Below, piece after piece: positions 54,273-63,659 of a stretch of 64,000 bases of DNA; position 1 is the stretch's first letter, and every line of letters starts with the position of its first letter. The translations under genes and the position numbers were made by a program. The stretch lies in NCBI RefSeq assembly GCF_014041995.1, contig NZ_CP059492.1:1860001-1924000 (forward strand). Reading direction: 5' to 3'. A model generated the notes under the pieces. That model was not told the origin of the DNA and did not search any database. It was given only the letters and a program-made list of their open reading frames with translations. The DNA is from Changpingibacter yushuensis (GTDB taxonomy: Bacteria; Actinomycetota; Actinomycetes; Actinomycetales; Actinomycetaceae).

Positions 54273-56918
54273 ATGACAAAAACGCAACCATCCGAGCTCC
54301 TCGATCACACGGAGGTCCCGGACAAGGCCACATTGGAAGGACTCGAAGAACGTTGGGGTTCTCGCTGGGAAGCGGATCAAACCTACGCCTTCGATCGCAC
54401 AGCGGACCGCGAGTCGGTGTACTCGATTGATACCCCGCCTCCCACGGTATCCGGCTCGCTGCACATCGGGCACGTCTTCTCCTACACGCATACAGATACC
54501 GTGGCACGCTTCCAGCGCATGCAAGGCAAGTCAGTCTTCTACCCCATGGGTTGGGACGATAACGGCCTACCTACCGAACGCCGTGTGCAGAATTATTACG
54601 GGGTGCGCTGCGATCCTTCTCTGCCGTACGAACCCGATTTTGTGCCACCTCACGATGGCGGCGATGGTAAGTCCATTAAGTTTGCAGATCAGAAGCCGAT
54701 TTCGCGCCGCAACTTCATTGAACTGTGCTGGAAGCTCACCGCCGAGGATGAGGGCCAGTTTGAGGCGCTGTGGCGCTACCTCGGCCTTTCGGTCGATTGG
54801 AAGCAGCACTACCAGACCATCGGCGCAAAGGCACAGAAGGTTGCTCAGGCCGGATTCCTCAAGAACCTCGAACGCAATGAGGCATATCAGGCCCAAGCCC
54901 CCGGGTTGTGGGACGTGACGTTCCAGACCGCAGTGGCGCAAGCAGAACTCGAGGCCCGCGAATACCCGGGCGCTTACCACGCGCTGGCTTTCCATGGCAC
55001 CGATGAGGATGTGGTCATTGAGACCACTCGCCCTGAACTTCTTCCTGCGTGTGTAGCCCTCATTGCACATCCCGACGACGAACGCTATCAGCACCTGTTT
55101 GGCACTACGGTCACCTCCCCCATCTTTGATGTGGAGCTGCCGGTTGTGGCGCACACCGCCGCGGAGATGGATAAGGGTGCTGGTATCGCCATGTGCTGCA
55201 CCTTTGGCGATCTGACTGACGTCCAGTGGTGGCGTGAACTGGACCTTCCCATGCGTTCCGTCTTGGGCAAAGACGGCCGCATGATCCGCGAGACCCCAGA
55301 ATGGATCACTTCTGAACGCGGACGTGAGATGTATGCAGAGATGGCCGGCAAGACCACGTTCTCTGCGCGTAAGGCATTGGTGGAAGCGCTGCAGGCGTCC
55401 AGCGAGATGATCGGCGAGGCCAAGCCCACGAACCGAATGACGAACTTCTTTGAGAAGGGCGACAAGCCCCTTGAGATCGTCACGTCACGCCAGTGGTATA
55501 TCCGCAACGGTGGGCGCGAATACGCCGAATCAAACGGCAAGCAGCTGCGTGAGAACCTCATTGAGGCCGGTAACACCCTCGAGTTCCACCCCGATTTCAT
55601 GCATGTTCGATATGACAATTGGGTCAATGGGCTCAACACCGATTGGCTCGTATCACGCCAGCGCTTCTTCGGCGTGCCCATCCCGGTGTGGTACCGAATT
55701 GCCGAATCTGGCGAGGTCTTGTACGAACACGTCATCACCCCGGATTTCGATCAGCTCCCGGTTGATCCTTCCTCCGATGTTCCTGCCGGTTTCACCGCTG
55801 ATCAACGCGGGGTTCCGGGCGGATTTGCTGGCGAAGTGGACATCATGGACACGTGGGCTACCTCGTCACTTTCCGCGCAGATTGCCTCAGGATGGCTGAC
55901 CGACGACGACCTGTTCCAACGCGTGTATCCAATGGATGTGCGCCCACAAGGTCAAGACATCATTCGTACCTGGTTGTTCTCTTCGATGGTCCGTGCGCAC
56001 CTCGAATTTGCAGAGAAGCCATGGAAGCATGCGGCGATCTCAGGCTGGATCTTGGATCCCGACCACAAGAAGATGTCCAAATCCAAGGGCAACGTGGTGA
56101 CTCCGATGGGCCTATTGGAGAAGCACGGATCGGATGCTGTCCGTTACTGGGCGGCCTCTGCCCGTTTGGGTGTGGACGCCACGTTTGATGAGCAGCAGAT
56201 GAAGATCGGGCGCCGCCTTGCGATGAAGGTGCTCAATGCTTCCAAGTTTGCTCTCTCTATGGCCGGCGAAGGGGTAGCTGTGGATCTTGATCCGCAGGCC
56301 GTTACCGAACCAGTCGATCGCGCCGTATTGGCCGGCCTAGCAGATGTGGTGGATCAAGCTACGGAATCGTTCACAGCCTACGATCACACCCGTGCGCTGG
56401 AAGTTGCCGAGACCTACTTCTGGGCTTTCTGTGACGATTACCTTGAGCTCGTCAAGGATCGCGCATACTCCGAGGATCCCACGGCCAAGTCGGCGCAGGT
56501 TGCGCTGAACATTGCCATCGACACCTTCCTGCGTCTGCTCGCTCCCTTTATCCCGTTCGCAACGGAAGAGGTGTGGCACTGGTACCGCACTGGTTCAGTC
56601 CACCACGCGTCGTGGCCCACATCCGAGCCGCTGCGCGCCGCGGCGCAGGGCGGGGATGCTGAGATCCTGCGAGTGGCCGGTGAAGCGCTGACCGTGCTCC
56701 GCAAAGTGAAGTCCGAGAACAAGGTCTCTCAGCGCACCACTTATGCGAGCCTCACGGTTTGTGTCGCAAAAAGTGATCGCGAGCGCCTCGAGGCAGTCCT
56801 GACCGATCTGGTGCGGGCGGCTCATGTGCGCGGCGAACTCACAGTTGAGGATTCAGCTGAAGGTGCTGTGGCCGTGGCGGCCTATGAGCTAGATCCGCCA
56901 GAGCCTAAGAACAAGTAG
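54273..56918 (+). CDS. valS: Valyl-tRNA synthetase
   Basis: ValS charges tRNA-Val and edits threonine. The HIGH motif is in VSGSLHIGHVFSYTHTD and the KMSKS motif in DHKKMSKSKGNVVTPMGL; the tryptophan-rich WDDNGLPTERRVQNYYG segment and the editing-domain TTRPELLPACVALIAHPDD are present. The 881-residue protein ends soon after the anticodon-binding domain and lacks the C-terminal coiled-coil arm of E. coli ValS, a form common in Actinobacteria. The ATG at 54273 fits the family; the longer ORF does not. A strong hairpin follows. Confidence 0.95.
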   Translation: MTKTQPSELLDHTEVPDKATLEGLEERWGSRWEADQTYAFDRTADRESVYSIDTPPPTVSGSLHIGHVFSYTHTDTVARFQRMQGKSVFYPMGWDDNGLPTERRVQNYYGVRCDPSLPYEPDFVPPHDGGDGKSIKFADQKPISRRNFIELCWKLTAEDEGQFEALWRYLGLSVDWKQHYQTIGAKAQKVAQAGFLKNLERNEAYQAQAPGLWDVTFQTAVAQAELEAREYPGAYHALAFHGTDEDVVIETTRPELLPACVALIAHPDDERYQHLFGTTVTSPIFDVELPVVAHTAAEMDKGAGIAMCCTFGDLTDVQWWRELDLPMRSVLGKDGRMIRETPEWITSERGREMYAEMAGKTTFSARKALVEALQASSEMIGEAKPTNRMTNFFEKGDKPLEIVTSRQWYIRNGGREYAESNGKQLRENLIEAGNTLEFHPDFMHVRYDNWVNGLNTDWLVSRQRFFGVPIPVWYRIAESGEVLYEHVITPDFDQLPVDPSSDVPAGFTADQRGVPGGFAGEVDIMDTWATSSLSAQIASGWLTDDDLFQRVYPMDVRPQGQDIIRTWLFSSMVRAHLEFAEKPWKHAAISGWILDPDHKKMSKSKGNVVTPMGLLEKHGSDAVRYWAASARLGVDATFDEQQMKIGRRLAMKVLNASKFALSMAGEGVAVDLDPQAVTEPVDRAVLAGLADVVDQATESFTAYDHTRALEVAETYFWAFCDDYLELVKDRAYSEDPTAKSAQVALNIAIDTFLRLLAPFIPFATEEVWHWYRTGSVHHASWPTSEPLRAAAQGGDAEILRVAGEALTVLRKVKSENKVSQRTTYASLTVCVAKSDRERLEAVLTDLVRAAHVRGELTVEDSAEGAVAVAAYELDPPEPKNK

Positions 56919-56953
56919 GTGGCCTAGGCGCGCTGCGCGCACCGAAGGGCTAG

Positions 56954-56996
56954 ATGTGGGGCGGGTTGGGAAATAGGTTCCCAACCCGCCCCACAT
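56954..56996. terminator. Bidirectional terminator hairpin between valS and the S9 peptidase
   Basis: A perfect 19-base-pair stem (ATGTGGGGCGGGTTGGGAA and its complement) with a 5-base loop lies between the convergent valS (+, stop 56918) and S9 peptidase (-, stop 57036) genes. T-runs are short on both sides. Confidence 0.8.
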
Positions 56997-57035
56997 TCTT
57001 CCGCGCCTCTTATGAGGCCACTAACCCTGCACCCG

Positions 57036-59081
57036 TTATGCCTTCACATGTGTATCGAGGAACTCAAGGAAGGTTTCATACCACATCTGAGCATTAGCGG
57101 GCTTGAGAACCCAGTGCCCCTCATCAGGGAAGTACAAGAACTTATGTCCAAGTTCCGGGCTCAAGCGCTGCAAGTCCTGCCACAATTCGAGCCCCTGACC
57201 AAGGGGCACTCGATAGTCTTTATCGCCATGGATGACCAACATGGGTACCTTGATCGCGTCCGCAGAGTTGTGTGGTGACCAGTTAGCGATTTGAGGTCCT
57301 TCACCCTCAACTTCGCCTGTCATCCACAAGTACCACGAACCGTTATCTGTGGTGCGCGCCATGGACTCGACGTTCCACAAGGCGGCGTGAGAAACAATGC
57401 ACCGGAACCGGGTACCCGTGTGGCCCGCCACCCAGTTGGCCATGTATCCACCATAGGAGCCACCTGCAAAGGCTTGGCGAGCTTCGTCTATATCCGGGCG
57501 AGCAACTGCAGTATCCGCCAAGGTGAGGATGTCTGTGAACGGCTCCCTACCTATTGCATCGTGGCCACGGGAGAGCATCTTGTGGCCGTAACCAGTGGAA
57601 ATCCCCGGGTCCGGAAGCAGCACCGCATACCCGCGCGCCACAAACACCCACGGGTTCCATCGCCACGTCCATCCGTTCCAGGATCCCCACGGCCCACCGT
57701 GCGCAAACACCACAATAGGATGCGGGCCTTCACCTTCAGGAAGTGCAAGCCAAGCGCGTAGCGGCGTGCCATCTTCGGCGGTAGCACTAACTTCCGTCAG
57801 CTCGCCGGGCAGCTCCAAGTCAGGCACGATTCGGGCGGTAGTCTCAGTCTCCCCTGTGTGCGGATCGATGAATACCGTTTGGTTCGCCTCGGCAACCGAG
57901 GAGCGCAAAGCCACGAGTTTTCCCTCGGGTGCAAGCCAGTGCAGAGATGAGTATGAGAACTCATCATCCGGAGTTACAAGTTCTGCGTTGCCCTCTGGAA
58001 GGAGCCGGTATATTCCACCGCGACCGCGCCGATCCGCACAGACGTATACGACGTCGTCGTCGGTCACAACGGTTTCGGACGGTATTTCATCAAAAGCAGC
58101 AGTGAGCACTGCGGAATCGCCATCTAGACTCACGCGATACAGGTCCGCCCCAAGGGCTTGGCCCGCGAGCGGAGGCAGCTCGGTCTCCACGAGAAGCCAC
58201 GAGCCGTCCGAACTGAATGCGCGCGCCCACGCGTCCTCGCCGGCCGGAGCAAAAAGCTTGCGCGCCGGTTCCGAGTTATCCAAGCTAGCCAACCACACCT
58301 GAGAACCTTCACTGATGCCGGTACGGGTGGACATGGTGAGTGCCACCACCCTGCCATCGTGAGACGGAACTGCCCCGTCAAGCCTCCACTCGTCGACGGC
58401 TTCCGGCGCCTGTGGCAGCTCTACTTCTTCAAGCTCAAGTTGGGCGCCATCAACATCATCGAGATCTGGCAACGGTGCTGTGTAGAGGTGCGGCTCGCTC
58501 GGCCCGAGGTCGTGATCCCATGCGCGCACCGGGAATCGTTCGTGGAGGACACCGGAGATCTTGGCGTCGGCACGCTTCTTGGCCACGGTGTTCGACTCTT
58601 CCAAGGTCGAGGTTCCCGGCATGAGCGGGAGCGTGAGCACGAGAGACGAACGCGTTACCGCAAGAGAATCGATTCCCTCACGGTGGCGAAGGATCTCGCG
58701 CGCTTCGCCTGTTGGAGGCAGCATCCACAGCGCCGATCCTTTCTCCTCATCTGTGGCGTCCTCTCGCGAGAAGTAGACCTCACCTCGCTGCCCGATCGCC
58801 AAGAGGCTAGCCGATTTGATTCCGTGTGTCAGTGCCCGGCTCACATCAGGGTTGACCTCAACAAGTTGGTCAACGAACTCGGTGCCCGCTTCATTGATGG
58901 TGCGCCGTGTTTCAAGAACCCGCCCACTCACACGATCAGCAGAAAGGGATACGATACGGCTGGTGCGCACGAAGGCCGGAATACTGTTGAATGCTGGGTT
59001 CGAGTAGTCGGGCTTCGCGTCGGGTGTGGGAACTGCGCTCGGTTCGTCAGAATTCTGGAGGATTTGTGCCATGTCAGCCAT
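57036..59081 (-). CDS. S9-family prolyl oligopeptidase-like serine peptidase
   Basis: A 681-residue cytoplasmic peptidase. The N-terminal part (to ~420) is a beta-propeller-like region of repeated beta segments that filters substrates; the C-terminal alpha/beta-hydrolase has the oxyanion/nucleophile motif AFAGGSYGGYMANW (Ser in GGSYGG), Asp in VIHGDKDYRVPLGQ and His in FPDEGHWV. No signal peptide is seen. It probably cleaves short peptides, as acylaminoacyl- or prolyl-peptidases do. The ATG at 59081 or Met4 at 59072 are both possible. It is divergent from the acyl-CoA synthetase and convergent with valS. Confidence 0.9.
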   Translation of the reverse strand: MADMAQILQNSDEPSAVPTPDAKPDYSNPAFNSIPAFVRTSRIVSLSADRVSGRVLETRRTINEAGTEFVDQLVEVNPDVSRALTHGIKSASLLAIGQRGEVYFSREDATDEEKGSALWMLPPTGEAREILRHREGIDSLAVTRSSLVLTLPLMPGTSTLEESNTVAKKRADAKISGVLHERFPVRAWDHDLGPSEPHLYTAPLPDLDDVDGAQLELEEVELPQAPEAVDEWRLDGAVPSHDGRVVALTMSTRTGISEGSQVWLASLDNSEPARKLFAPAGEDAWARAFSSDGSWLLVETELPPLAGQALGADLYRVSLDGDSAVLTAAFDEIPSETVVTDDDVVYVCADRRGRGGIYRLLPEGNAELVTPDDEFSYSSLHWLAPEGKLVALRSSVAEANQTVFIDPHTGETETTARIVPDLELPGELTEVSATAEDGTPLRAWLALPEGEGPHPIVVFAHGGPWGSWNGWTWRWNPWVFVARGYAVLLPDPGISTGYGHKMLSRGHDAIGREPFTDILTLADTAVARPDIDEARQAFAGGSYGGYMANWVAGHTGTRFRCIVSHAALWNVESMARTTDNGSWYLWMTGEVEGEGPQIANWSPHNSADAIKVPMLVIHGDKDYRVPLGQGLELWQDLQRLSPELGHKFLYFPDEGHWVLKPANAQMWYETFLEFLDTHVKA

Positions 59082-59200
59082 CGTACGCGTGCATGAGAAT
59101 TGGCACTCACTCCAAGCGCACCCGCCAGAGCCGCATTCACGCAAACACAAGTTACGGTATCGTAACCCTGAAGACCAGAGAGAGGCTGTGTAAAGAACCG

Positions 59201-61051
59201 ATGAGCACCGTGAATGATGCCCAGCCCGGCGAGGGCGCCACACCAGAGCATCCGGAGTCCTTCACGCCCGGCAAGATCACAATTACCGAGACCATGAACA
59301 TTCCATGGATCTACCGGAAGATCGCACGCGACAAGCCAAACCATGTGGCCATCGAACGTAAGTCCGAAATCAACACGTGGGTTCCCGTCACCTGGCGTCA
59401 ACTCGAATCAGAGGTGCGAGCAGTCGCTCGTGGTCTTATCGCTTTGGGCGTCAAGCCCGGCGATCACATCGCAATTATGAGCCACACTCGCTATGAGTTC
59501 ACCCTCTTCGATCTGGCCATTTGGTCAGTTGGCGCTCAAGGCGTGCCGATCTATGAAACGGACTCAGCAGAACAGGCCGCCTGGATCATCGAGGATTCAC
59601 GGATTCGTTTTGCGATTGCCGAAACCACTCAAATGGGCGAGATTCTCACCTCGTTGCAGAAGCGTCATAAGCATTTTCAGCAGACGTTTGTGATTGAGGC
59701 TGGCGCCCAGAACACGATCTCCGCACTGGGCAAGCTGGAGGATGATTCCGAAATCGACCGGCGCATCGACGCTATCCACGCTGACGATTTGGCAACCATC
59801 ATCTACACCTCCGGCACCACTGGGCGCCCCAAGGGAGCTCGGCTCAGCCACCGCAACTTGCTTCATGTTGCTATCAATGGCCCTTTGGATGACAATCTGT
59901 CTGCCATCGTCAACGGAAACCAGCGCACACTCCTGTTCCTGCCGATGGCTCACGTGTTCGCCCGCTTCATCAACCTCATGGCACTTTATTGCGGCACTGT
60001 GGTGGGTTACTCCCCTGATACAAAGAACCTTGTGGCAGACATGCAGTCCTTCAAGCCCACCTATGTTCTGGCCGTCCCACGAGTCTTCGAGAAGATCTAT
60101 AACGCGGCCGATGCGAAAGCCGGGCACGGCATGAAGCTTAAGCTGTTTAGGCATTATGCGAAGGCAGCAATCGCATATTCGCGCGCCATGGATACGCCTG
60201 AAGGCGTCACTGCCCTGCAAAGGGCAGAACACGAGGTCGGTGACAGGCTGGTCTACCAGACCTTGCGTTCCATCACCGGAGGAGACCTCCGGTACGCCAT
60301 CTCAGGTGGCGCACCACTTGGCGAACGGCTCGGCCACTTCTTCCGTGGCGTAGGCATCACAGTCATCGAAGGTTACGGCCTAACGGAAACCTCCGCCCCT
60401 ACCACCGTGAATCTGCCTGGAGCCCAGCGGATTGGCTCAGTAGGCCGCGCATATCCCGGCACCCGTGTATCAGTCGACGACGATGGCGAAATCATTGCGC
60501 AAGGCGACCACATCTTCCTCGGCTACAACAACAATGACAAGGCCACCAAGGCAGCGCTGACCGACGATGGTTGGTTCCGTTCGGGCGACCTCGGCACCAT
60601 TGACGACGACGGATTCGTGTGGGTCACCGGCCGCAAGAAGGAACTGATCGTGACTGCAGGCGGCAAGAACGTTGCCCCCGCAGTTCTCGAAGACAGGCTG
60701 CGTGGCCATCCACTCATCTCACAGGTGGTGGTAGTGGGCGATGGAAAGCCGTTCATTGCTGCACTTGTCACACTCGACACAGAAATGCTTCCGGCCTGGA
60801 TGAAGAACCATGGGCTCGAACCCAGTACCGTCACTGAGGCGATTGCCGATCCTCAGGTTCTCGCTGCAATTGACCGCGCCGTTAAGCGAGCAAACGAAGC
60901 TGTCTCTCGGGCTGAATCCATCCGCAAGTTCACCGTTCTGCCAGTGGACTTCACCGTGCAGAACGGCTATTTGACGCCGTCCCTCAAGGTCAAGCGCAAC
61001 GCCGTTCTGGCCGATTTCGCTGATACCATCGAGCAGCTCTACACAACGTGA
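59201..61051 (+). CDS. Long-chain fatty-acid CoA ligase (AMP-forming)
   Basis: A 616-residue ANL-superfamily enzyme that activates fatty acids to acyl-AMP and then acyl-CoA. Motifs are IIYTSGTTGRPKGARLSHRN (P-loop), VIEGYGLTETSAPTTVN, GWFRSGDLGTIDDDGFVWV and GRKKELIVTAGGKNVAPAVL; the C-terminal catalytic Lys is near NGYLTPSLKVKRN. The ATG at 59201 was chosen because family similarity starts soon after; the ribosome-binding site is weak. It resembles the FadD15 type of Actinobacteria. It ends before a strong terminator. Confidence 0.93.
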   Translation: MSTVNDAQPGEGATPEHPESFTPGKITITETMNIPWIYRKIARDKPNHVAIERKSEINTWVPVTWRQLESEVRAVARGLIALGVKPGDHIAIMSHTRYEFTLFDLAIWSVGAQGVPIYETDSAEQAAWIIEDSRIRFAIAETTQMGEILTSLQKRHKHFQQTFVIEAGAQNTISALGKLEDDSEIDRRIDAIHADDLATIIYTSGTTGRPKGARLSHRNLLHVAINGPLDDNLSAIVNGNQRTLLFLPMAHVFARFINLMALYCGTVVGYSPDTKNLVADMQSFKPTYVLAVPRVFEKIYNAADAKAGHGMKLKLFRHYAKAAIAYSRAMDTPEGVTALQRAEHEVGDRLVYQTLRSITGGDLRYAISGGAPLGERLGHFFRGVGITVIEGYGLTETSAPTTVNLPGAQRIGSVGRAYPGTRVSVDDDGEIIAQGDHIFLGYNNNDKATKAALTDDGWFRSGDLGTIDDDGFVWVTGRKKELIVTAGGKNVAPAVLEDRLRGHPLISQVVVVGDGKPFIAALVTLDTEMLPAWMKNHGLEPSTVTEAIADPQVLAAIDRAVKRANEAVSRAESIRKFTVLPVDFTVQNGYLTPSLKVKRNAVLADFADTIEQLYTT

Positions 61052-61073
61052 TGTTCGCTAACGCAGCGAACTA

Positions 61074-61120
61074 GGTCTGCCAGCTGGGGTGATAGCTCTA
61101 GCTGGCAGACCCGTTTTCTT
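61074..61120 (+). terminator. Rho-independent terminator after the acyl-CoA ligase gene
   Basis: A 12-base-pair stem (GGTCTGCCAGCT and its complement, arms 61074-61085 and 61100-61111) with a 14-base loop is followed by CGTTTTCTT on the plus strand. The right arm overlaps the last bases of the convergent chorismate mutase gene. Confidence 0.85.
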
Positions 61121-61433
61121 CATGGTCTGCCGCGATTTCCTCATGGTGGCGGATCACTTCTGCCACGATGAACTTGAGGAACTTTTCCGCAAAGACCGGG
61201 TCCAGCCCAGATTCGGCTGCCAGCTCCCGCAGACGGGTAATCTGACGTTCCTCGCGACCAGGATCTGAAGCGGGTAGCTTCTGCCTTGCCTTGAGCAGTC
61301 CAACCTGTTGGGTGCACCGAAACCGCTCAGCCAAGATGTGGATAAGAGCGGCGTCCAGATTATCAATGGTGTGCCGATAGGATTCGAGTTCCTGCGGGAT
61401 CTCTGCTGCCATGTGCGGCATCTCTGCTGCCAT
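61098..61433 (-). CDS. Chorismate mutase (AroQ type)
   Basis: A 111-residue helical AroQ-fold protein that converts chorismate to prephenate in Phe/Tyr synthesis. The core IDNLDAALIHILAERFRCTQ, VGLLKARQKLPASDPGREER and FLKFIVAEVIRHHEEI match the actinobacterial AroQ class, with the conserved Arg/Lys and Asp of the active site. The ATG at 61433 has GAGG eight bases upstream; seven codons later the sequence repeats and offers a second ATG at 61412. It follows clpX by 58 bases and converges on the acyl-CoA ligase gene. Confidence 0.88.
   Translation of the reverse strand: MAAEMPHMAAEIPQELESYRHTIDNLDAALIHILAERFRCTQQVGLLKARQKLPASDPGREERQITRLRELAAESGLDPVFAEKFLKFIVAEVIRHHEEIAADHEENGSAS
61392..61433. 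repeat. 21-base tandem duplication of the chorismate mutase start region
   Basis: The first seven codons (minus strand 61433-61413, encoding MAAEMPH) are repeated in the next seven (61412-61392, MAAEIPQ) with 19 of 21 bases identical, which duplicates the ATG. Confidence 0.9.
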
Positions 61434-61491
61434 TCTTGTCACCTCTCTGTCACACGTGTGGAGCCGTATGCCCGCCCCTCCCAGAATAAGC

Positions 61492-62760
61492 CTATGCAGA
61501 GCGCCCGCTCGTCTCACGGGTCTTCTTCAAGACAAGCTTTGGTTCACCCGTCCCCGTCACGGCGGCGGCATCATACACAACCTCCGCCACATCTGCGCGC
61601 GAAGGAATCTCAAACATCTGCTCACGCAGCAGGTTCTCAAGAATGGAACGCAAGCCACGCGCCCCTGTGCCACGCTCCAAAGCCTCGCGGGCGATCTCGC
61701 GGAGGGAGCCTTCGGTCAGGGTGAGGCGAACCCCATCCAATTCGAACATGCGCTGGTACTGGCGGACTAGCGCATTCTTCGGTTCCTGAAGAATGCGCAC
61801 CAAATCGTCTTCAGTGAGGGCATCCACGGTAGCAATGACGGGAAGGCGGCCTACAAGTTCTGGGATGAGACCGAACCTATGCAGATCATCTGGCGTGACC
61901 TCGTTGAGAATAGTTGCCTGAGAATCGACATCGTGCAGATGCGCGCCAAAACCGATACCGCGCCTGCCCGCGCGAGAAGCAATGATCTCTTCCATACCCG
62001 CAAACGCCCCTGCACAGATGAACAAAATGTTCGAGGTATCGATCTGGATAAGGTCCTGTTGTGGATGCTTGCGTCCACCCTGCGGAGGTACGGAAGCAAC
62101 TGTTCCTTCAATGATCTTGAGCAGCGCTTGCTGTACGCCCTCACCTGAGACATCACGAGTGATGGAGGGGTTCTCTGATTTGCGGGAGATCTTGTCGATC
62201 TCGTCAATGTAGATGATGCCGACTTCGGCTCGCTTGACGTCGTCGTCGGCAGCTTGAATAAGCTTGAGAAGGATATTCTCAACATCTTCACCCACGTAAC
62301 CGGCTTCCGTGAGCGCCGTTGCATCTGCAATGGTAAACGGAACGTCGAGCATCCGAGCCAATGACTGGGCGAGGTAGGTCTTGCCTGTGCCAGTTGGGCC
62401 GAGGAGCAGGATGTTTGACTTCCCGATCTCTACGGAATCCTCGGAGCCTTTGGGCAGTTGTTCCGCGCGCACACGCTTGTAGTGGTTGTAGACGGCCACA
62501 GACAACGTGCGCTTGGCCGCTGCTTGGCCCACAACATACTCATCAAGGAAGGCGGCGATTTCTTGGGGCTTAGGGAGGGAGTCCAATGAGAAGTTCGAGG
62601 CTTCAGCACCCAGTTCCTCTTCAATGATCTCATTGCACAGTTCGACGCACTCGTTGCAGATGTACACACCTGAACCAGTAATCAGCTTCTTCACCTGGCG
62701 CTGGCTCTTCTGACAGAACGAGCACTTCAGCATGTCTGCAGCATCGGCTGTGCGGGGCAT
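61492..62760 (-). CDS. clpX: ATP-dependent Clp protease ATP-binding subunit ClpX
   Basis: ClpX unfolds substrates and feeds them to ClpP. The N-terminal zinc-binding domain has CSFCQKSQ and CNECVELC. The AAA+ module has Walker [15 protein letters not shown], Walker [18 protein letters not shown], the pore loop GYVGEDVE, and the sensor segment [13 protein letters not shown]; the ClpP-docking IGF loop reads IGFGAH. At 422 residues it is standard. A strong terminator (62882-62924) ends the clpP operon before it, so clpX likely uses its own promoter within 62761-62881. Confidence 0.97.
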   Translation of the reverse strand: MPRTADAADMLKCSFCQKSQRQVKKLITGSGVYICNECVELCNEIIEEELGAEASNFSLDSLPKPQEIAAFLDEYVVGQAAAKRTLSVAVYNHYKRVRAEQLPKGSEDSVEIGKSNILLLGPTGTGKTYLAQSLARMLDVPFTIADATALTEAGYVGEDVENILLKLIQAADDDVKRAEVGIIYIDEIDKISRKSENPSITRDVSGEGVQQALLKIIEGTVASVPPQGGRKHPQQDLIQIDTSNILFICAGAFAGMEEIIASRAGRRGIGFGAHLHDVDSQATILNEVTPDDLHRFGLIPELVGRLPVIATVDALTEDDLVRILQEPKNALVRQYQRMFELDGVRLTLTEGSLREIAREALERGTGARGLRSILENLLREQMFEIPSRADVAEVVYDAAAVTGTGEPKLVLKKTRETSGRSA

Positions 62761-62881
62761 CCCGACTCCCTCAAGTAGTGGATGGCTCGTGGGCGAGCCT
62801 GCTATACCATTTCACACCATCCAGGCGACCACGTCACGTCTCCACGCGGCAACGCGCATCACGTCACCAGCACGGATGGCC

Positions 62882-62924
62882 AAAAAAGCCGATAGGGTGA
62901 GGCAGAAATGCCTCACCCTATCGG
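62882..62924 (-). terminator. Rho-independent terminator after clpP2
   Basis: A perfect 16-base-pair stem (CCGATAGGGTGAGGCA and its complement) with a four-base loop is followed on the minus strand by C and six T. It lies 14 bases past the clpP2 stop. Confidence 0.95.
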
Positions 62925-62938
62925 TTAATACGTATCGA

Positions 62939-63652
62939 TCACGGTTTCGCGGTGATCTTGCGAGAAACGAGGACCTCGTCCACAAGGCCATAATCCTTGG
63001 CCTGTGCTGCCGTGAGGATCTTGTCCCGCAGAATGTCCTTCGCGATCTCCTCAGAATCCTTGCCTGTGTGGAATGCCAGAGTGTCACACAGCCACTTGTT
63101 CATGCGGTCGAGTTCATCGGCTATGATAGCAATGTCAGACGCCTGACCTTGCGCACCTTCCATAGCCGGTTCGTGAATGAGCACCCGAGCATTAGGAAGC
63201 GCCAAACGACGCCCAGGGGCGCCCGCTGCCAACAACACAGCAGCAGCCGAAGCGGCCTGCCCCAAGCACACCGTCTGAATCTCAGGGCGGATGTACTGCA
63301 TCGTGTCATAGATGGCCGTCAAAGCAGTGAAGGATCCACCAGGAGAGTTGATGTACATCGTGATCGGAGAATCCGGATCCTGCGATTCAAGAACCAAGAG
63401 CTGTGCCATGACATCGTCTGCCGACGCGTCATCGACCTGCACACCCAAGAAAATGATGCGATCTTCAAAGAGCTTGGCGTAAGGATCCTGCCGCTTGTAA
63501 CCGTAGGGCGTACGCTCTTCGAAGTTCGGAAGGACGTAACGCGCTGACGGCATCGCCGGGGCCATGCCGCCAGCAACCTGTGCCAGGGGCATCCGAGACT
63601 GAGCCGCCACCATCTGAGGAAGCTGACCCGCAGAGTTGAAGTTGATAGTCAT
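62939..63652 (-). CDS. clpP2: ATP-dependent Clp protease proteolytic subunit ClpP2
   Basis: A 237-residue ClpP. The catalytic triad is Ser135 (GQAASAAAVLL), His160 (RVLIHEPA) and Asp210 (RDKILTAAQA). The head motif YINSPGGSFTALTAIYDTM is conserved. The N-terminus is ~35 residues longer than in E. coli, which may be a propeptide. It starts 7 bases after clpP1; in Actinobacteria the two form one mixed 14-mer. This is the ClpP2-like paralogue by order. A terminator directly follows. Confidence 0.94.
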   Translation of the reverse strand: MTINFNSAGQLPQMVAAQSRMPLAQVAGGMAPAMPSARYVLPNFEERTPYGYKRQDPYAKLFEDRIIFLGVQVDDASADDVMAQLLVLESQDPDSPITMYINSPGGSFTALTAIYDTMQYIRPEIQTVCLGQAASAAAVLLAAGAPGRRLALPNARVLIHEPAMEGAQGQASDIAIIADELDRMNKWLCDTLAFHTGKDSEEIAKDILRDKILTAAQAKDYGLVDEVLVSRKITAKP

Positions 63653-63659
63653 GCTGTTC

